A stretch of 64,000 bases of DNA from Halorussus sp. MSC15.2 (GTDB lineage: Archaea > Halobacteriota > Halobacteria > Halobacteriales > Haladaptataceae): assembly GCF_010747475.1 (NCBI RefSeq), contig NZ_VSLZ01000003.1, positions 663,345 to 727,344 on the forward strand. Reading direction: 5' to 3'. Positions within the stretch are counted from its first letter, which is position 1, and each line of letters opens with the position of its first letter. A program made the position numbers and the translations under genes. A model generated the notes under the pieces. It did not search any database. It had not been told where the DNA came from and saw nothing but the letters and a program-made list of their open reading frames with translations. Below, in pieces: positions 46,655-56,436 of the stretch.

Positions 46655-46686
46655 TGAATATAGACAGACTTAACAGACAGTCTGTT
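46655..46686 (+). promoter_or_regulatory. dabBA promoter with a perfect palindrome
   Basis: A TATA-like GAATATAG (46656-46663) is followed by AACAGAC-A-GTCTGTT (46672-46686), a perfect 15-bp palindrome. Transcription should start near 46686, so a protein bound there would block initiation. Size and symmetry match Lrp/AsnC sites and an Lrp-type gene lies just upstream. Confidence 0.6.
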
Positions 46687-46757
46687 CAAAAGGTGAGGTA
46701 GAAACGACCAGAAGCGTACCCTGTGAGACCGGCCCGGGTGCCACAACGAGTCGTAGG

Positions 46758-48258
46758 ATGGGCAGAACGATGTCAGGACACAGTTCGAAACCGACGGTCG
46801 GAGCGCTCCCGGACACGACGGTCGAATCACCGTTCGTGCCCGTTGCACTAACGTGGCTCGTGTGGTCGCTGTTCGCCGCGAGTATCGCCGTCCTAATCGC
46901 CAGATTCCGGTTCGGTGGTGCGTGGGAAATCCCCGGCCTGCTCGCCGTCGACGGCCTGACCGTTCTCATGTGGGTGGTGGTCACGTTCTTTAGCGGTGTC
47001 GTTCACAGCTACTCGCGCCGCTACATGGCCGGGAGCACCCACGAAACGAGATTCTTCGTCGCCACGTTCGGTTTCACGGCGACCGTGATGGCACTCGTCG
47101 CGGCCGACCACGTCGCACTGTTCGGGGTCCTGTGGGTGACGATGGGACTGCTGATGGCGGAACTCATCGGTACTGTCAGCGGATGGGAGCAGGCGCAGGC
47201 GGCTGCTGGGGTCGCCCGCAAGTACTTCCTCTGTAGCAGTGCCATCCTCGGTGTCGCGCTGACGGCGTTGTGGTGGACGACCGGCGCGACGACGATTTCC
47301 GGAATCGGCGCGACCGCCGACACGCTTGGTGGACCGGTCTGGCTAATCGCCGCCAGCGCGCTCGTGCTCGCGGCGATGATTCAGTCCGCGTTAATCCCCT
47401 TCCATACTTGGCTCCTCTCCTCGATGACCGCACCCACCCCGGCGTCGGCACTGATGCACGCCGGGTTCGTGAACGCAGGCGGTATCCTGCTGACCCGCTT
47501 CGGCCCGGTCATCACGGTCGACCCCGCGGTCATGCTCGCGGTGGTCGCCGTCGGCGGGGCCAGTGCCATCGGGGGGGAAGCTCCTGAAGTCGGTCCAGAC
47601 CGACGTCAAGGGAAAGCTCGCCTGTTCGACGGTCGGTCAGATGGGGTTCATGATTATGCAAGTCGGTCTCGGTTTCTTCGGGGCCGCGGTCACTCACCTC
47701 GTCCTGCACGGCTTCTACAAGGCCTACCAGTTCCTCAGTTCGGGCGAACAGGTCGAACACACCGGGCCGAGCGAGACCACTAAACACACGGTAGGCCGCG
47801 TGACGAGCGCCGTCGGTGTCGTCGTGGCACTACTAACCGGACTCGGTGGCGGAGTGGTGTTCGCGGTGCTGACGGGGAAGGGGGCGAAGGTCGACAGCGG
47901 TCTCCTGTTGAACTTCTTCGTGGTCGTCACCACGCTCCACGCGGCCCGGAGCGCGATTCAGCACACCTCACTTCCGACGCTGGCCCGCTACGGGACCGTT
48001 CCGTTGGTGTTCTTCCCGGCCATCGTCGTCTACGCAGTGGTCTACGAAGCCGTCTCGGGACTGCTGACGGTCAGCACGGCAACGACCGAGCTAACGCTGC
48101 TCCACGCCATCATCGCCGTCGGCTTCGTCGCCATCTACGTCGGCATCGAGACCGGAATCCACGAACGCAGCCAGCGCCTCTACGTGGCACTGCTGAACGC
48201 CACCCAACCGTCGTCGAACACCCTATTGACTTCCACGGAGGACTACAATGAGCGTTGA
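46758..48258 (+). CDS. dabB: DabB-like proton-conducting membrane subunit, apparent frameshift in a G7 tract
   Basis: About 499 residues after correction; a polytopic protein of the NuoL/MrpA family. It has FSGVVHSYSRRYMAG near the start, IPFHTWLLSSMTAPTPASALMHAGFVNAGG with the family's key Lys/His region, and LACSTVGQMGFMIMQVGLGFF and HGFYKAYQFLSSG further on. The frame breaks at the run of seven Gs at 47571-47577; six Gs join GGASAIGG to KLLKSVQTDVKG. In DabAB it conducts protons to drive DabA. ATGs at 46758 and 46770 are both possible starts. It overlaps dabA by 11 bases. Confidence 0.9.
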
Positions 48259-50650
48259 ATCCGCCATCCGCGACAGCATCGACGAGGCCGCGACCACTGT
48301 CGGACCCCTCTGGCCCATCCACTCGTTCGTGACGGCCAACCCCCTCTCGGGGTTCGAAGACCAGCCGTTCGGGGAGGCTGTCGAGCAGGCGGCTACTCTG
48401 TTGGGCGGCCGTGGCTACCCCAGTGCAGAGACGTTCGGTAAGGCGTTGGAACGCGGCCAGATAGACCCGGAGATTCTCGAAAGAGAACTCGCCGAGGCAG
48501 GCTACGAAGAAGACCCCGAGACGCTACTCGACCGCATAGCCGACACGGCCGACACCGAGGACGGTGACACGGACACCGCCACAGACCACGTCGACCAAGT
48601 GCTGACGAAGTGGCTGTCGGCCTTCCTCGACGAGGAGAGCGCCCACTGGTCGATGCCGAACCGCGAGGAGGGGTTCTACTCCGCCTTCCGGGGAGTGGCG
48701 GAACACGACGGTCAAATCCCCGACGAAGGACTCGTCTCCGACCTACCTGAAGCACCAATCGACACCATCGAGGCGGTCCTGGAGTCGTACCCGGAGAGCC
48801 AGTGGGTGTCCATCTTCGAGGAGCAACTGGCCGCGCTCCCGGGCTGGACCGGGTTCATCAAGCGACGCGTCGAGGACGAGGGCGTGTGGCAGTCGACGTA
48901 TCCGATTTCGCTGGAAGGGTATCTCGCGGTGCGTCTGGCACTGCTAGATGCTGTCGGCGCTGACGTCGAGCCTTCGAACGATATCAACGCGAACCCGACC
49001 GACGAACTCGCTGAAGCGTTCCTTCGCGCGTGGGAAGCGACCTACCGCGACGACCTCGTCGAGGCCGTCGCAACTGAGAGTCAGTCGATGGACGACGGCG
49101 ATACGTCGGGCCGCCCGGACGCCCAGTTGGTCTTCTGTATCGACACCCGCTCGGAAATCATCCGTCGTCATATCGAAGCGACGGGCGACTACGAGACCCA
49201 CGGGTACGCTGGCTTCTTCGGCATCCCGATGGAGTATCAGGGATACGACGCCGACGTTGCGGTCGACGCCTGCCCCCCGATTCTCGACCCACAGCATCAC
49301 ATCACCGACGTTCCGACTGACGACGAGACGCGGGCGCGCCACGACCGCTTGTCCGGCATTCGCGCGGCCGCCGACGAAGTCGTCGAGACGCTGGAGGCCA
49401 ACGCCGCCACCGCCTACGCCTACGTCGAGACCGCCGGAAGTGGCTACGGTCTCTCGCTCGCGGCTCGCACGCTCGTCCCCGGACGCGTCCGCGACCTGTT
49501 CGACGCCGCCACCGAGCTAGTTCCCGACCATCACGAGTTCTGTGAGCCGTCGGTCACCCACCGAGACACCTACTCCGGCGACCTGCCGGTGGGGCTGACC
49601 CACGACGAGAAGGTCGAGTACGCCGCGACCGCCTTCGAGTTGATGGGCTGGGACGAGTTCGGTCGCTTGGTCGTCTTCACGGGCCACGCTAGCGAGACGG
49701 CAAACAACCCGTACGATTCGAGTTTGGACTGTGGTGCCTGTGCCGGCAACCCCGGTGGCCCGAGTGCCCGCGTACTTGCGACGATTTGTAACGACGAGGC
49801 TGTCAAGACTGAACTCCGCGACCGCGGGTTCGACATCCCCGAGGATACGGTTTTCCTCGGTGGCCAGCACAACACCACGACCGACGAAGTAGAACTGTTC
49901 GCGGACGACGTGCCCGAGAGCCACGCGGACGACCTCGACCGATTGCGCAGGGACCTCGCGAAGGCTCGAGAGAACGCGACTGCCGAGCGCGCCGAGTCGA
50001 TGGGGACCGACGGCTCGATAGGCGTCGGCGAGACGGAACGCCGCGCCGCCGACTGGGCCGAAACGCGTCCCGAGTGGGGGCTGGCAGGTAACGCCGGCTT
50101 CGTCGTCGGTCCACGCGAACTGACGAGCGATTTCGACCTCGACGGTCGCGTGTTCCTCCACTCCTACGACTGGTCGACTGACCCCGACGGTGACGCACTC
50201 GAAGCGATTCTCACCGGTCCGATGGTCGTCACCCAGTGGATTAACAACCAGTACTACTTTTCGGCGGTCGACAACGCCGTCTACGGGAGCGGGTCGAAGG
50301 TGACCCAGAACCCAGTCGGTAACGTCGGCGTCTATCAGGGCAACGGCGGTGATTTGATGACGGGGCTTCCGCTCCAGTCGCTGATGGCCGCAGACGACGA
50401 ACCCTACCACCAGCCGCTCCGCCTCTCGACGGTCGTCCACGCGCCGGTCGAACGCGTCGCCGGCGTCCTGACCGACCACGAAGAGTTGACCGAACTGCTG
50501 GACAACGACTGGCTATCACTGACAGTCGTCGATCCCACGCAGGACCACCGCGCCTTCCACTACGAGGAGGACTTGGAGTGGACGCCAGTGTCCGAACAGG
50601 CCGAGGCATACTCGGAGATGCCGACCGCTCTCGCTGTCACAGACGATTAG
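48248..50650 (+). CDS. dabA: DabA-like inorganic carbon pump subunit (DUF2309/UPF0753)
   Basis: An 800-residue cytoplasmic-face subunit related to DabA, a beta-carbonic-anhydrase-like zinc protein that turns CO2 into bicarbonate one way when coupled to DabB. The zinc-site residues are conserved: VFCIDTRSE gives Cys297 and Asp299, FTGHASETANN His480, and LDCGACAG Cys495. The His-to-Cys spacing of 15 equals that of the studied Halothiobacillus protein. The chain is uninterrupted. Translation is coupled to dabB by overlap. In a probably heterotrophic haloarchaeon it may supply bicarbonate for carboxylases. Confidence 0.93.
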   Translation: MSVESAIRDSIDEAATTVGPLWPIHSFVTANPLSGFEDQPFGEAVEQAATLLGGRGYPSAETFGKALERGQIDPEILERELAEAGYEEDPETLLDRIADTADTEDGDTDTATDHVDQVLTKWLSAFLDEESAHWSMPNREEGFYSAFRGVAEHDGQIPDEGLVSDLPEAPIDTIEAVLESYPESQWVSIFEEQLAALPGWTGFIKRRVEDEGVWQSTYPISLEGYLAVRLALLDAVGADVEPSNDINANPTDELAEAFLRAWEATYRDDLVEAVATESQSMDDGDTSGRPDAQLVFCIDTRSEIIRRHIEATGDYETHGYAGFFGIPMEYQGYDADVAVDACPPILDPQHHITDVPTDDETRARHDRLSGIRAAADEVVETLEANAATAYAYVETAGSGYGLSLAARTLVPGRVRDLFDAATELVPDHHEFCEPSVTHRDTYSGDLPVGLTHDEKVEYAATAFELMGWDEFGRLVVFTGHASETANNPYDSSLDCGACAGNPGGPSARVLATICNDEAVKTELRDRGFDIPEDTVFLGGQHNTTTDEVELFADDVPESHADDLDRLRRDLAKARENATAERAESMGTDGSIGVGETERRAADWAETRPEWGLAGNAGFVVGPRELTSDFDLDGRVFLHSYDWSTDPDGDALEAILTGPMVVTQWINNQYYFSAVDNAVYGSGSKVTQNPVGNVGVYQGNGGDLMTGLPLQSLMAADDEPYHQPLRLSTVVHAPVERVAGVLTDHEELTELLDNDWLSLTVVDPTQDHRAFHYEEDLEWTPVSEQAEAYSEMPTALAVTDD

Positions 50651-50711
50651 CCGACTGCGACGCGGACTCGGCGCGCGACGGGAGCGGCGGCACCTGCGGG
50701 ACCGCGGTGCC

Positions 50712-50828
50712 GTGAACGAGACGCGCCGAACCGAGAGGTTCGGCGACCTCGACCCGGCGAAGTGCCAGACGCTCTGCTGTCTGGAGTGGGGCAGTCGCCT
50801 GAAGACGGTGTTCGTCGGCGACGAGTGA
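50712..50828 (+). CDS. Possible small Cys-containing protein of 38 residues (weak)
   Basis: From a GTG at 50712 a frame reads ERFGDLDPAKCQTLCCLEWGSR and ends at 50828. Three Cys close together and a plausible acidic start are the only support. No promoter or family match. It lies between dabA and a minus-strand gene. Confidence 0.25.
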   Translation: MNETRRTERFGDLDPAKCQTLCCLEWGSRLKTVFVGDE

Positions 50829-50855
50829 AACCGAGTTCGGACGAGCGAGAGCGAC

Positions 50856-51524
50856 CTACTCCGCGTGGGGGACGACCTCGTCGAGGAGGTACTGGAGGAA
50901 GTCGGCGGTGTCGAACTCGCTCGGCCGGTACACCTCGACGTACCCGCTCTCGGCCGCGGTCATCTTGAGCGACCGGTCGCCGTAGGAGCAGTCGAGACCG
51001 AGTTGGTTGAACTCGGCGCCGTCGAGCAGTCCGGCGGTCCGGTCGTCGGCGAGCAGGTCGGTCCCGTGGAGGACCCCGTTCTCGCAGTTCCCGTCGGTGT
51101 CGTAGAACCCGGCCCGCCACGGTTCGGCGTCGGTCTGGCCGTCGAGGAACGCCGACAGGTCGAGGGTCGCCCGCTCGATGTCGGCCTTCGTGTCGTGGCT
51201 CACGAGGTCGAACGCGAAGGTGCCCTCACCGCTTCCGGCGACGACGAACTCGCCCGGGACGCCGACCAGTTCCGTCGTGCGGACTTCGGTTCCGGGGGTC
51301 TCCTCGATTCGGACCTCGCCGAAGCCGAGTTCGGCCGTGGTCCTGTCCACCTCGCGCTCGACCGCCGCGCGACCCTCGAACGCGACCTCACCCGACGGGA
51401 GCGAGAAGACCCGCCGAACGTCAAGCACGCGCTCCAGTTCCCTGTCGCCGCTCTCGACCGTGTCTGAGAACGAGTCCACGACCTCGAAATCGTCGTGGAC
51501 GATACCGAGTACGCCTGCTTTCAT
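50856..51524 (-). CDS. Conserved haloarchaeal protein of unknown function
   Basis: A 222-residue soluble protein starting MKAGVLGIVHDDFEVVDSF. It alternates beta strands and loops (GTEVRTTELVGVPGEFVVAGSGEGTFAFDLVSH) and ends with a helix FLQYLLDEVVPHAE. No catalytic motif is recognised. The start at 51524 is chosen because upstream in-frame residues are Pro/Asn-rich and noncoding in look. It lies between dabA and the mal genes, with 96 bases to malG; membership of either group is unclear. Confidence 0.65.
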   Translation of the reverse strand: MKAGVLGIVHDDFEVVDSFSDTVESGDRELERVLDVRRVFSLPSGEVAFEGRAAVEREVDRTTAELGFGEVRIEETPGTEVRTTELVGVPGEFVVAGSGEGTFAFDLVSHDTKADIERATLDLSAFLDGQTDAEPWRAGFYDTDGNCENGVLHGTDLLADDRTAGLLDGAEFNQLGLDCSYGDRSLKMTAAESGYVEVYRPSEFDTADFLQYLLDEVVPHAE

Positions 51525-51620
51525 GTGCGAGCGGTTCACAGAGGCGGTAGTTAGTTCGTTCGGCTTCGGAGGAGTAGGGAACAATGAGAGATTCAGCGAG
51601 AGGAGTCGGACCGAGGGAGG

Positions 51621-52703
51621 CTACCCTTCCATCCCGCTGAACGAGAGACCGCCCTCGATGTAGCGCTGGGCGAACAGGTAGACCAGCATGATGGGCGAGG
51701 CGAACGTCAGCGCGAACGCCGAGAAGCGCGCCCACGGCACCGAGTACTCCGAGACCAGCGAGAACAGGCCGACCGGAAGGGTGTAGTTCTCGGTCCCGAG
51801 CAGGGTCTGGGCCACGACGAACTCGGTCCATCCCGTGAGGAAGGTGAAGATGAACACGGTCGCCAGTCCCGCCTTCGACAGCGGGAGGATGACCTCGACG
51901 ACCACTCGCCACGCGGGCGCGCCGTCAACGACCGCGGCCTCCTCGTAGGAGACGGGGATGCCGTCCATGTAGGTCTTCAGCAGCCACGTGTTGAACGGGA
52001 CGGCCGTCGCCGCGTAGTAGACCGACAGCGCGAGTTTGCTGTCGTTGAGGCCGACCTGCACGAACACGGTGTAGAGACCGATGAGCAACGCGATGCCCAG
52101 TCCGCCGCCGACCTGCGTGAGCAGGACGTAGCCGAACAGAATCTTCCGACGACCGACGAACTTCCGACGCGAGAGCGCGTACGCGCCGGGCACGACCAGA
52201 CACATCGAGAGGATGACCGTCGGAATAGCCACCGTGAGGCTGTTCCAGAAGAACTTCTTGAAGTCCGAGGGGTTGTCCACGCCGTACGCCGACGCGTCGA
52301 GGAACGTGAGTTGGGGCGTGTCGAACACCAGCGCCGACTCGGTGAACGGGATGGCCAGTCCGATGCGATAGCTCGGCACGATGAGGTCGCCCAGCACCCA
52401 GACGAACGGTTGTATCGAGGGTTGCTCGGGGAACAACCGCAGGCCGTCCACGGAGTGTATCGACCCGCCGGACCCCGACAGCGCCGAGATGAGTATCCAG
52501 TAGATGGGGAACAGGAGCGCGAGGACGACGACCAGCGCGCCCGCCGTGAGGCCGAGGGTCTTCAGCGGTCGAACGGGCGAGATGTCGCCCGCCAGCACGC
52601 CCTCGGCGGTGTAGCGCGCCTCGCGGTAGGTGTCGACCGGCGCTGTCGCCAGTCCGACCGCGTCGTCCTTGACGTTCCGGACGACGGAGCGAAGCAGACT
52701 CAC
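51621..52703 (-). CDS. malG: MalG-like sugar ABC transporter permease
   Basis: A 360-residue inner-membrane permease with six helices. The cytoplasmic EAA loop that contacts MalK is YMDGIPVSYEEAAVVDGAPAWRVVVEVILPLSKAG. Translation is likely from GTG at 52703, which overlaps the malF stop (GTGA). The N-terminus before the first helix is longer than in E. coli MalG (about 50 residues). The periplasmic-side loop between helices 1 and 2 is also long. Final gene of the malE-malF-malG unit. Confidence 0.92.
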   Translation of the reverse strand: MSLLRSVVRNVKDDAVGLATAPVDTYREARYTAEGVLAGDISPVRPLKTLGLTAGALVVVLALLFPIYWILISALSGSGGSIHSVDGLRLFPEQPSIQPFVWVLGDLIVPSYRIGLAIPFTESALVFDTPQLTFLDASAYGVDNPSDFKKFFWNSLTVAIPTVILSMCLVVPGAYALSRRKFVGRRKILFGYVLLTQVGGGLGIALLIGLYTVFVQVGLNDSKLALSVYYAATAVPFNTWLLKTYMDGIPVSYEEAAVVDGAPAWRVVVEVILPLSKAGLATVFIFTFLTGWTEFVVAQTLLGTENYTLPVGLFSLVSEYSVPWARFSAFALTFASPIMLVYLFAQRYIEGGLSFSGMEG

Positions 52704-53665
52704 GCGTCGCTCACCCCGTCGGCGAGTTTGCCGCGCTTGACGTTCAGCCACATGAACACGCCGATGAACGCGATGGCGACGAGGCTAATCGCGGCACCCT
52801 GTCCGTACTGGAAGTAGGTGAACGCCTCGCGGTAGCCGTAGACGACCATGAGTTCGTTCGCGCGCGCCGGGCCGCCCTGATTGAACACGTACGGGATGAG
52901 GAACTGCTGGAACGAGGCGGCGGCCGTGAGGATGGACGCGAACAGCACCGGGCGCTTGATGGACGGCAGCGTGACGTGGAGGAACCGCGCGAAGTAGCCC
53001 GCGCCGTCCACCTTCGCGGCCTCGTGGAGTTCCTCCGAGACGTCCTGCAGCGCGCTCACGGTGATGATGACCATGAACGGGTACGCCAGCCACGCCTCCG
53101 TGACGTTGTACGCGAGGAACGCCATCCAGCGGTCGCTCAGCCACGACACCGACGAGAAGCCCAGCGCGCCGAGGACCTGATTCGCCAGTCCGAACTCGGC
53201 CGAACTGAAGATGCCCCGCCACACCGTGATGGTGAAGATGGCGGGCAGGCCCATCGGGATGATGATGAGCGAGCGCATCAGTCGCTTTCCCCGGACCCGG
53301 TCGCCGGTGACGATGAGCGCGACGCCGATGCTCAGGGTTATCTTCAGCGTGACGCTCGTGGCGACGAACAGCCACGTGACGCCGAACGAGTTCCAGAAGT
53401 TCGGGTCGGTCAGCACCGTGACGTAGTTCCGGACGCCGACGAACGCCGCCTCCCCGAAGGTCAGCACCGACAGCGCGCCCTCGCCCGCGAACAGGTTCGA
53501 CGGTTCGGCGTTCGTGAACGAGATGCCCAGCAGGTAGAGGATGGGGAACAGCATGAACGCCGAGAAGACGAACAGTCCCGGGAGGACGAGCAACAGCGAC
53601 GCGTCTTCTCGTTCGAGAAACGGCACGTCCTCGACGCGCCGGGCGACGCGAGAGGCAGTACTCAT
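52700..53665 (-). CDS. malF: MalF-like sugar ABC transporter permease
   Basis: A 321-residue permease with six helices. The EAA loop is VSEELHEAAKVDGAGYFARFLHVTLPSIKRP. It lacks the large periplasmic P2 domain of E. coli MalF, as is usual in archaea and Gram-positives. It begins 9 bases after the end of malE and overlaps malG, so the three are one transcript. Confidence 0.93.
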   Translation of the reverse strand: MSTASRVARRVEDVPFLEREDASLLLVLPGLFVFSAFMLFPILYLLGISFTNAEPSNLFAGEGALSVLTFGEAAFVGVRNYVTVLTDPNFWNSFGVTWLFVATSVTLKITLSIGVALIVTGDRVRGKRLMRSLIIIPMGLPAIFTITVWRGIFSSAEFGLANQVLGALGFSSVSWLSDRWMAFLAYNVTEAWLAYPFMVIITVSALQDVSEELHEAAKVDGAGYFARFLHVTLPSIKRPVLFASILTAAASFQQFLIPYVFNQGGPARANELMVVYGYREAFTYFQYGQGAAISLVAIAFIGVFMWLNVKRGKLADGVSDA

Positions 53666-53674
53666 AGGTTCGGT

Positions 53675-54961
53675 CTACTCCCAGTTTTCTCGGGCGGTTT
53701 TCTCGGCCTGTTTCATCGACTCCTCGACGCCCGCGTCCCCGTTGAACACCTTCGTGAGCGCGTCTCTGAGCGGTTGCCACACCTTCCCCATCTTCGGGTG
53801 GGTCGGCATCGGGACGCCCTGCGAGACGGTCTGGGAGAACGCCTGCACGTCGTCGGGCAGGACGTCGCTCCCGCTGAGGCTCTCCAAGACCGGGATGCTT
53901 CCCTGATTCTTCGCGGCCTTCTGGAGCAGGTCTTCGTTGGTGGTGTACCACTCGACGAACGACTGCGCCGCAGCGGTGTCGGCGTTGTCCTCGCCCATGG
54001 CCTTCGCGAAGTACCACATCTGGATACCCGTGAGCGGCCGGACCTCGCCGCCCTCCGGCGAGGGGAGCTTCGCGACGCCGAAGTCGACGCCCTTCTCCTT
54101 CAGCGTGGTGAGGTACCACGGTCCGTTGATGGCGAACGCCGCGTTACCCTCCGAGAACGGGGCGGCCTGCGCCTCGTAGCTGGGGTCGTTCGGCATGAAC
54201 GGCTTGAAGTTGTCGAGCGCGAACTGGATGCCCTTCACGGTCTCGGATTGGGTCAGACCGAGCATCGGGTCCTTCTCGGGGTCGAAGTAGTAGCCGCCGA
54301 ACGACTGCGCCCACGCGCTGACGAAGTAGGGGTTGAACGGGTAGCTCAGGCCGTAGGTGTTGTTCTCGGGGTCGTGGTGTTCGTCCATCACCGACTTCAT
54401 GTCGGCGACGGTCTCGGGCGCTTCGTCCACTAACTCCTTGTTGTAGACGAGCGACACCGTCTCAGCGGCGTACGGGAGTCCGACCACGTTCCCCTCGAAC
54501 TGGACGGCCTCGGCCGCGGCGTCGGTGAAGGTTCCGAGGTCCACGTTCAGTTGGTCGCTCCGGTCGGTGACGAACCCGCGCTGGTAGTAGTCGCCCACCC
54601 AGTCGTGCGCCCAGTCGAACAACTGCGGTCCCTGTCCGGCCGGAATCGCGCTCGTGGTCTTCTTCTTCAGGTCCGAGACGTCCGACCCTTCGATGGTGTG
54701 CTTGGAGTCGTCGTTGAACTGTTTCAACGCGTCCTTGCGGGCCTGTAGCTCCGTGTCCTGCAGGCGGTACCACGCTTTCGCGGTCCCCGCGGGACCGGAC
54801 TCGGTGGTCGTCTCGGAGTCGCCCCCGGCAGTGGTCTCGTCGCCGCCGTCGCCGGACGTCGTCGTCTCGTTCTGTTCCTGAACGCTCGCGCAGCCCGCGA
54901 GACCACCGATAATGCCCGTCACACCGATGCTCTTGAGGGCTTTTCTGCGATTCATTGTCAT
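53675..54961 (-). CDS. malE: Maltose/maltodextrin-binding lipoprotein (MalE-like)
   Basis: A 428-residue extracellular solute-binding protein. NRRKALKSIGVTGIIGGLAGC is a Tat signal with lipobox; the mature Cys is followed by a Gly/Thr/Glu-rich linker. Domains show the maltose-binding pattern: GQGPQLFDWAHDWVGDYYQRG, GNVVGLPYAAETVSLVYNKEL, AFAINGPWYLTTLKEKGVDFGVAKLP. It captures the sugar outside and presents it to MalF/MalG. The start is ATG 54961 or 54955. Confidence 0.93.
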   Translation of the reverse strand: MTMNRRKALKSIGVTGIIGGLAGCASVQEQNETTTSGDGGDETTAGGDSETTTESGPAGTAKAWYRLQDTELQARKDALKQFNDDSKHTIEGSDVSDLKKKTTSAIPAGQGPQLFDWAHDWVGDYYQRGFVTDRSDQLNVDLGTFTDAAAEAVQFEGNVVGLPYAAETVSLVYNKELVDEAPETVADMKSVMDEHHDPENNTYGLSYPFNPYFVSAWAQSFGGYYFDPEKDPMLGLTQSETVKGIQFALDNFKPFMPNDPSYEAQAAPFSEGNAAFAINGPWYLTTLKEKGVDFGVAKLPSPEGGEVRPLTGIQMWYFAKAMGEDNADTAAAQSFVEWYTTNEDLLQKAAKNQGSIPVLESLSGSDVLPDDVQAFSQTVSQGVPMPTHPKMGKVWQPLRDALTKVFNGDAGVEESMKQAEKTARENWE

Positions 54962-54983
54962 GGGGTGAATAAGTGTTGAATTA

Positions 54984-55000
54984 GTTGTTCATAACTTAAA
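54984..55000 (-). promoter_or_regulatory. malE promoter: TATA-like box and GTTGTTCA octamer
   Basis: On the minus strand TTTAAGTTAT (54991-55000) is a TATA-like box about 35 bases before the start. Directly beside it, plus strand GTTGTTCA (54984-54991) preceded by AATTA recurs before the GH15/GH13 genes (58661-58668). A shared octamer in two promoters of the same island suggests one regulator. Confidence 0.45.
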
Positions 55001-55239
55001 GCCTTGGGTTTCCACATGGTCTTTCACGCGAGACGTCCGCTTCGTGAGACCGCCACCGACCGCCGATAACCGTCGTTTCGTACTCTCCGTCGCGTCGTAC
55101 ACGGTAAAACCGTCGGTCTTACTCGGGCGGCGACTCGAACGACCGGACGGCCCGTGCCGAAACAACGACGAAATATTGCGTCACACATTCATCGAAGAGG
55201 ACAAGAACTAAACCGTGGGGAACGTACGCACGGAGAAGG

Positions 55240-56364
55240 ATGGCGACAGTAACGCTGGACGACCTCAGAAAGGAGTACACTAACGGGCAGATAGTGGCCG
55301 TGGAGGACATCGACTTGGACGTGGACGACGGGGAGTTCGTCACCGTGGTCGGCCCGTCGGGGTGCGGGAAATCTACTACCCTGCGGATGATTGCGGGACT
55401 CGAACGCCCGACCTCGGGCCGCATCTCGATAGGCGGAGAGGACGTGACCGACGTCCACGCCCGCAAGCGCGACGTGGCGATGGTGTTCCAGAACTACGCG
55501 CTCTACCCCCACAAGACGGTCGAACAGAACATGGCGTTCGGTCTCCGGATGAGCACCGACCTCTCGAAGGACGAGCGCCGCGAGACGGTGCGCGAGACGG
55601 CCGAGATGATGGGCATCGAGGACCTGCTGGACAAGAAACCCGACGAACTCTCGGGCGGCCAGAAACAGCGCGTCGCGCTGGGCCGGGCCATCGTGCGCGA
55701 CCCGGACGTGTTCCTGTTCGACGAACCGCTGTCGAACCTCGACGCCAAACTCCGGACGACGATGCGCACCGAGATTCAGCGACTCCAGAACGAACTCGGG
55801 ACGACGTCGGTCTACGTGACCCACGACCAAGAGGAGGCGATGACGATGGGCGACCGCATCGTCATCCTGAACGGCGGCGAACTCCAGCAGACCGGGGTTC
55901 CCAAGGAGGTGTACGACGACCCGGCCAACGAGTTCGTCGGCGGGTTCATCGGGTCGCCGAGCATGAACTTCCTGACGGTGCGCGTCGAGGACGACGGCGC
56001 GACGACCCGACTCCTCGGCGAGGACGGGTTCGACTACGAACTCACCGACGAGCACCTGCGGGACGCGGTCGGGGGTCGCGACCGCGTCCGACTCGGCATC
56101 CGGCCCGAGGACGTGTCAGTCGCCGGACCGGGCCGCAACGCCGTCGAGACCACGGTCGAGGTCATCGAACCCGTCGGGTCGGACAACTACCTCCACCTCG
56201 GCGTCGGCGAGGACTTCATCGCGCGAGTCGCCTCCGACGTGGAACCGGAGCAGGGCGAGTCGATTCACGTCGCGTTCGACGCGTCGGACCTCCACTTCTT
56301 CGACGCCGACGACGGCGAGTCGCTGCTGTACGAGACCGAGCAGTCGGCGGCCCCGACGGTCTGA
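55240..56364 (+). CDS. malK: MalK-like sugar ABC transporter ATP-binding protein
   Basis: A 374-residue ATPase. Walker A GPSGCGKSTTLRMIAG, signature LSGGQKQRVALGRAIVRD, Walker B FLFDEPLSNLDA, and switch VTHDQEEAMTMGDR are present. A C-terminal TOBE/regulatory domain from about residue 240 (MNFLTVRVEDDGATT; IRPEDVSV) is typical of sugar importers. It is divergent from malEFG, 278 bases away, and should energise that permease. Confidence 0.95.
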   Translation: MATVTLDDLRKEYTNGQIVAVEDIDLDVDDGEFVTVVGPSGCGKSTTLRMIAGLERPTSGRISIGGEDVTDVHARKRDVAMVFQNYALYPHKTVEQNMAFGLRMSTDLSKDERRETVRETAEMMGIEDLLDKKPDELSGGQKQRVALGRAIVRDPDVFLFDEPLSNLDAKLRTTMRTEIQRLQNELGTTSVYVTHDQEEAMTMGDRIVILNGGELQQTGVPKEVYDDPANEFVGGFIGSPSMNFLTVRVEDDGATTRLLGEDGFDYELTDEHLRDAVGGRDRVRLGIRPEDVSVAGPGRNAVETTVEVIEPVGSDNYLHLGVGEDFIARVASDVEPEQGESIHVAFDASDLHFFDADDGESLLYETEQSAAPTV

Positions 56365-56436
56365 GCGACGCGGTGACGCGGAGAAACTGAACGCGAACTA
56401 TCTCTTCTTCTGCAATCGCCGTCTCTCGGAGAGGAC

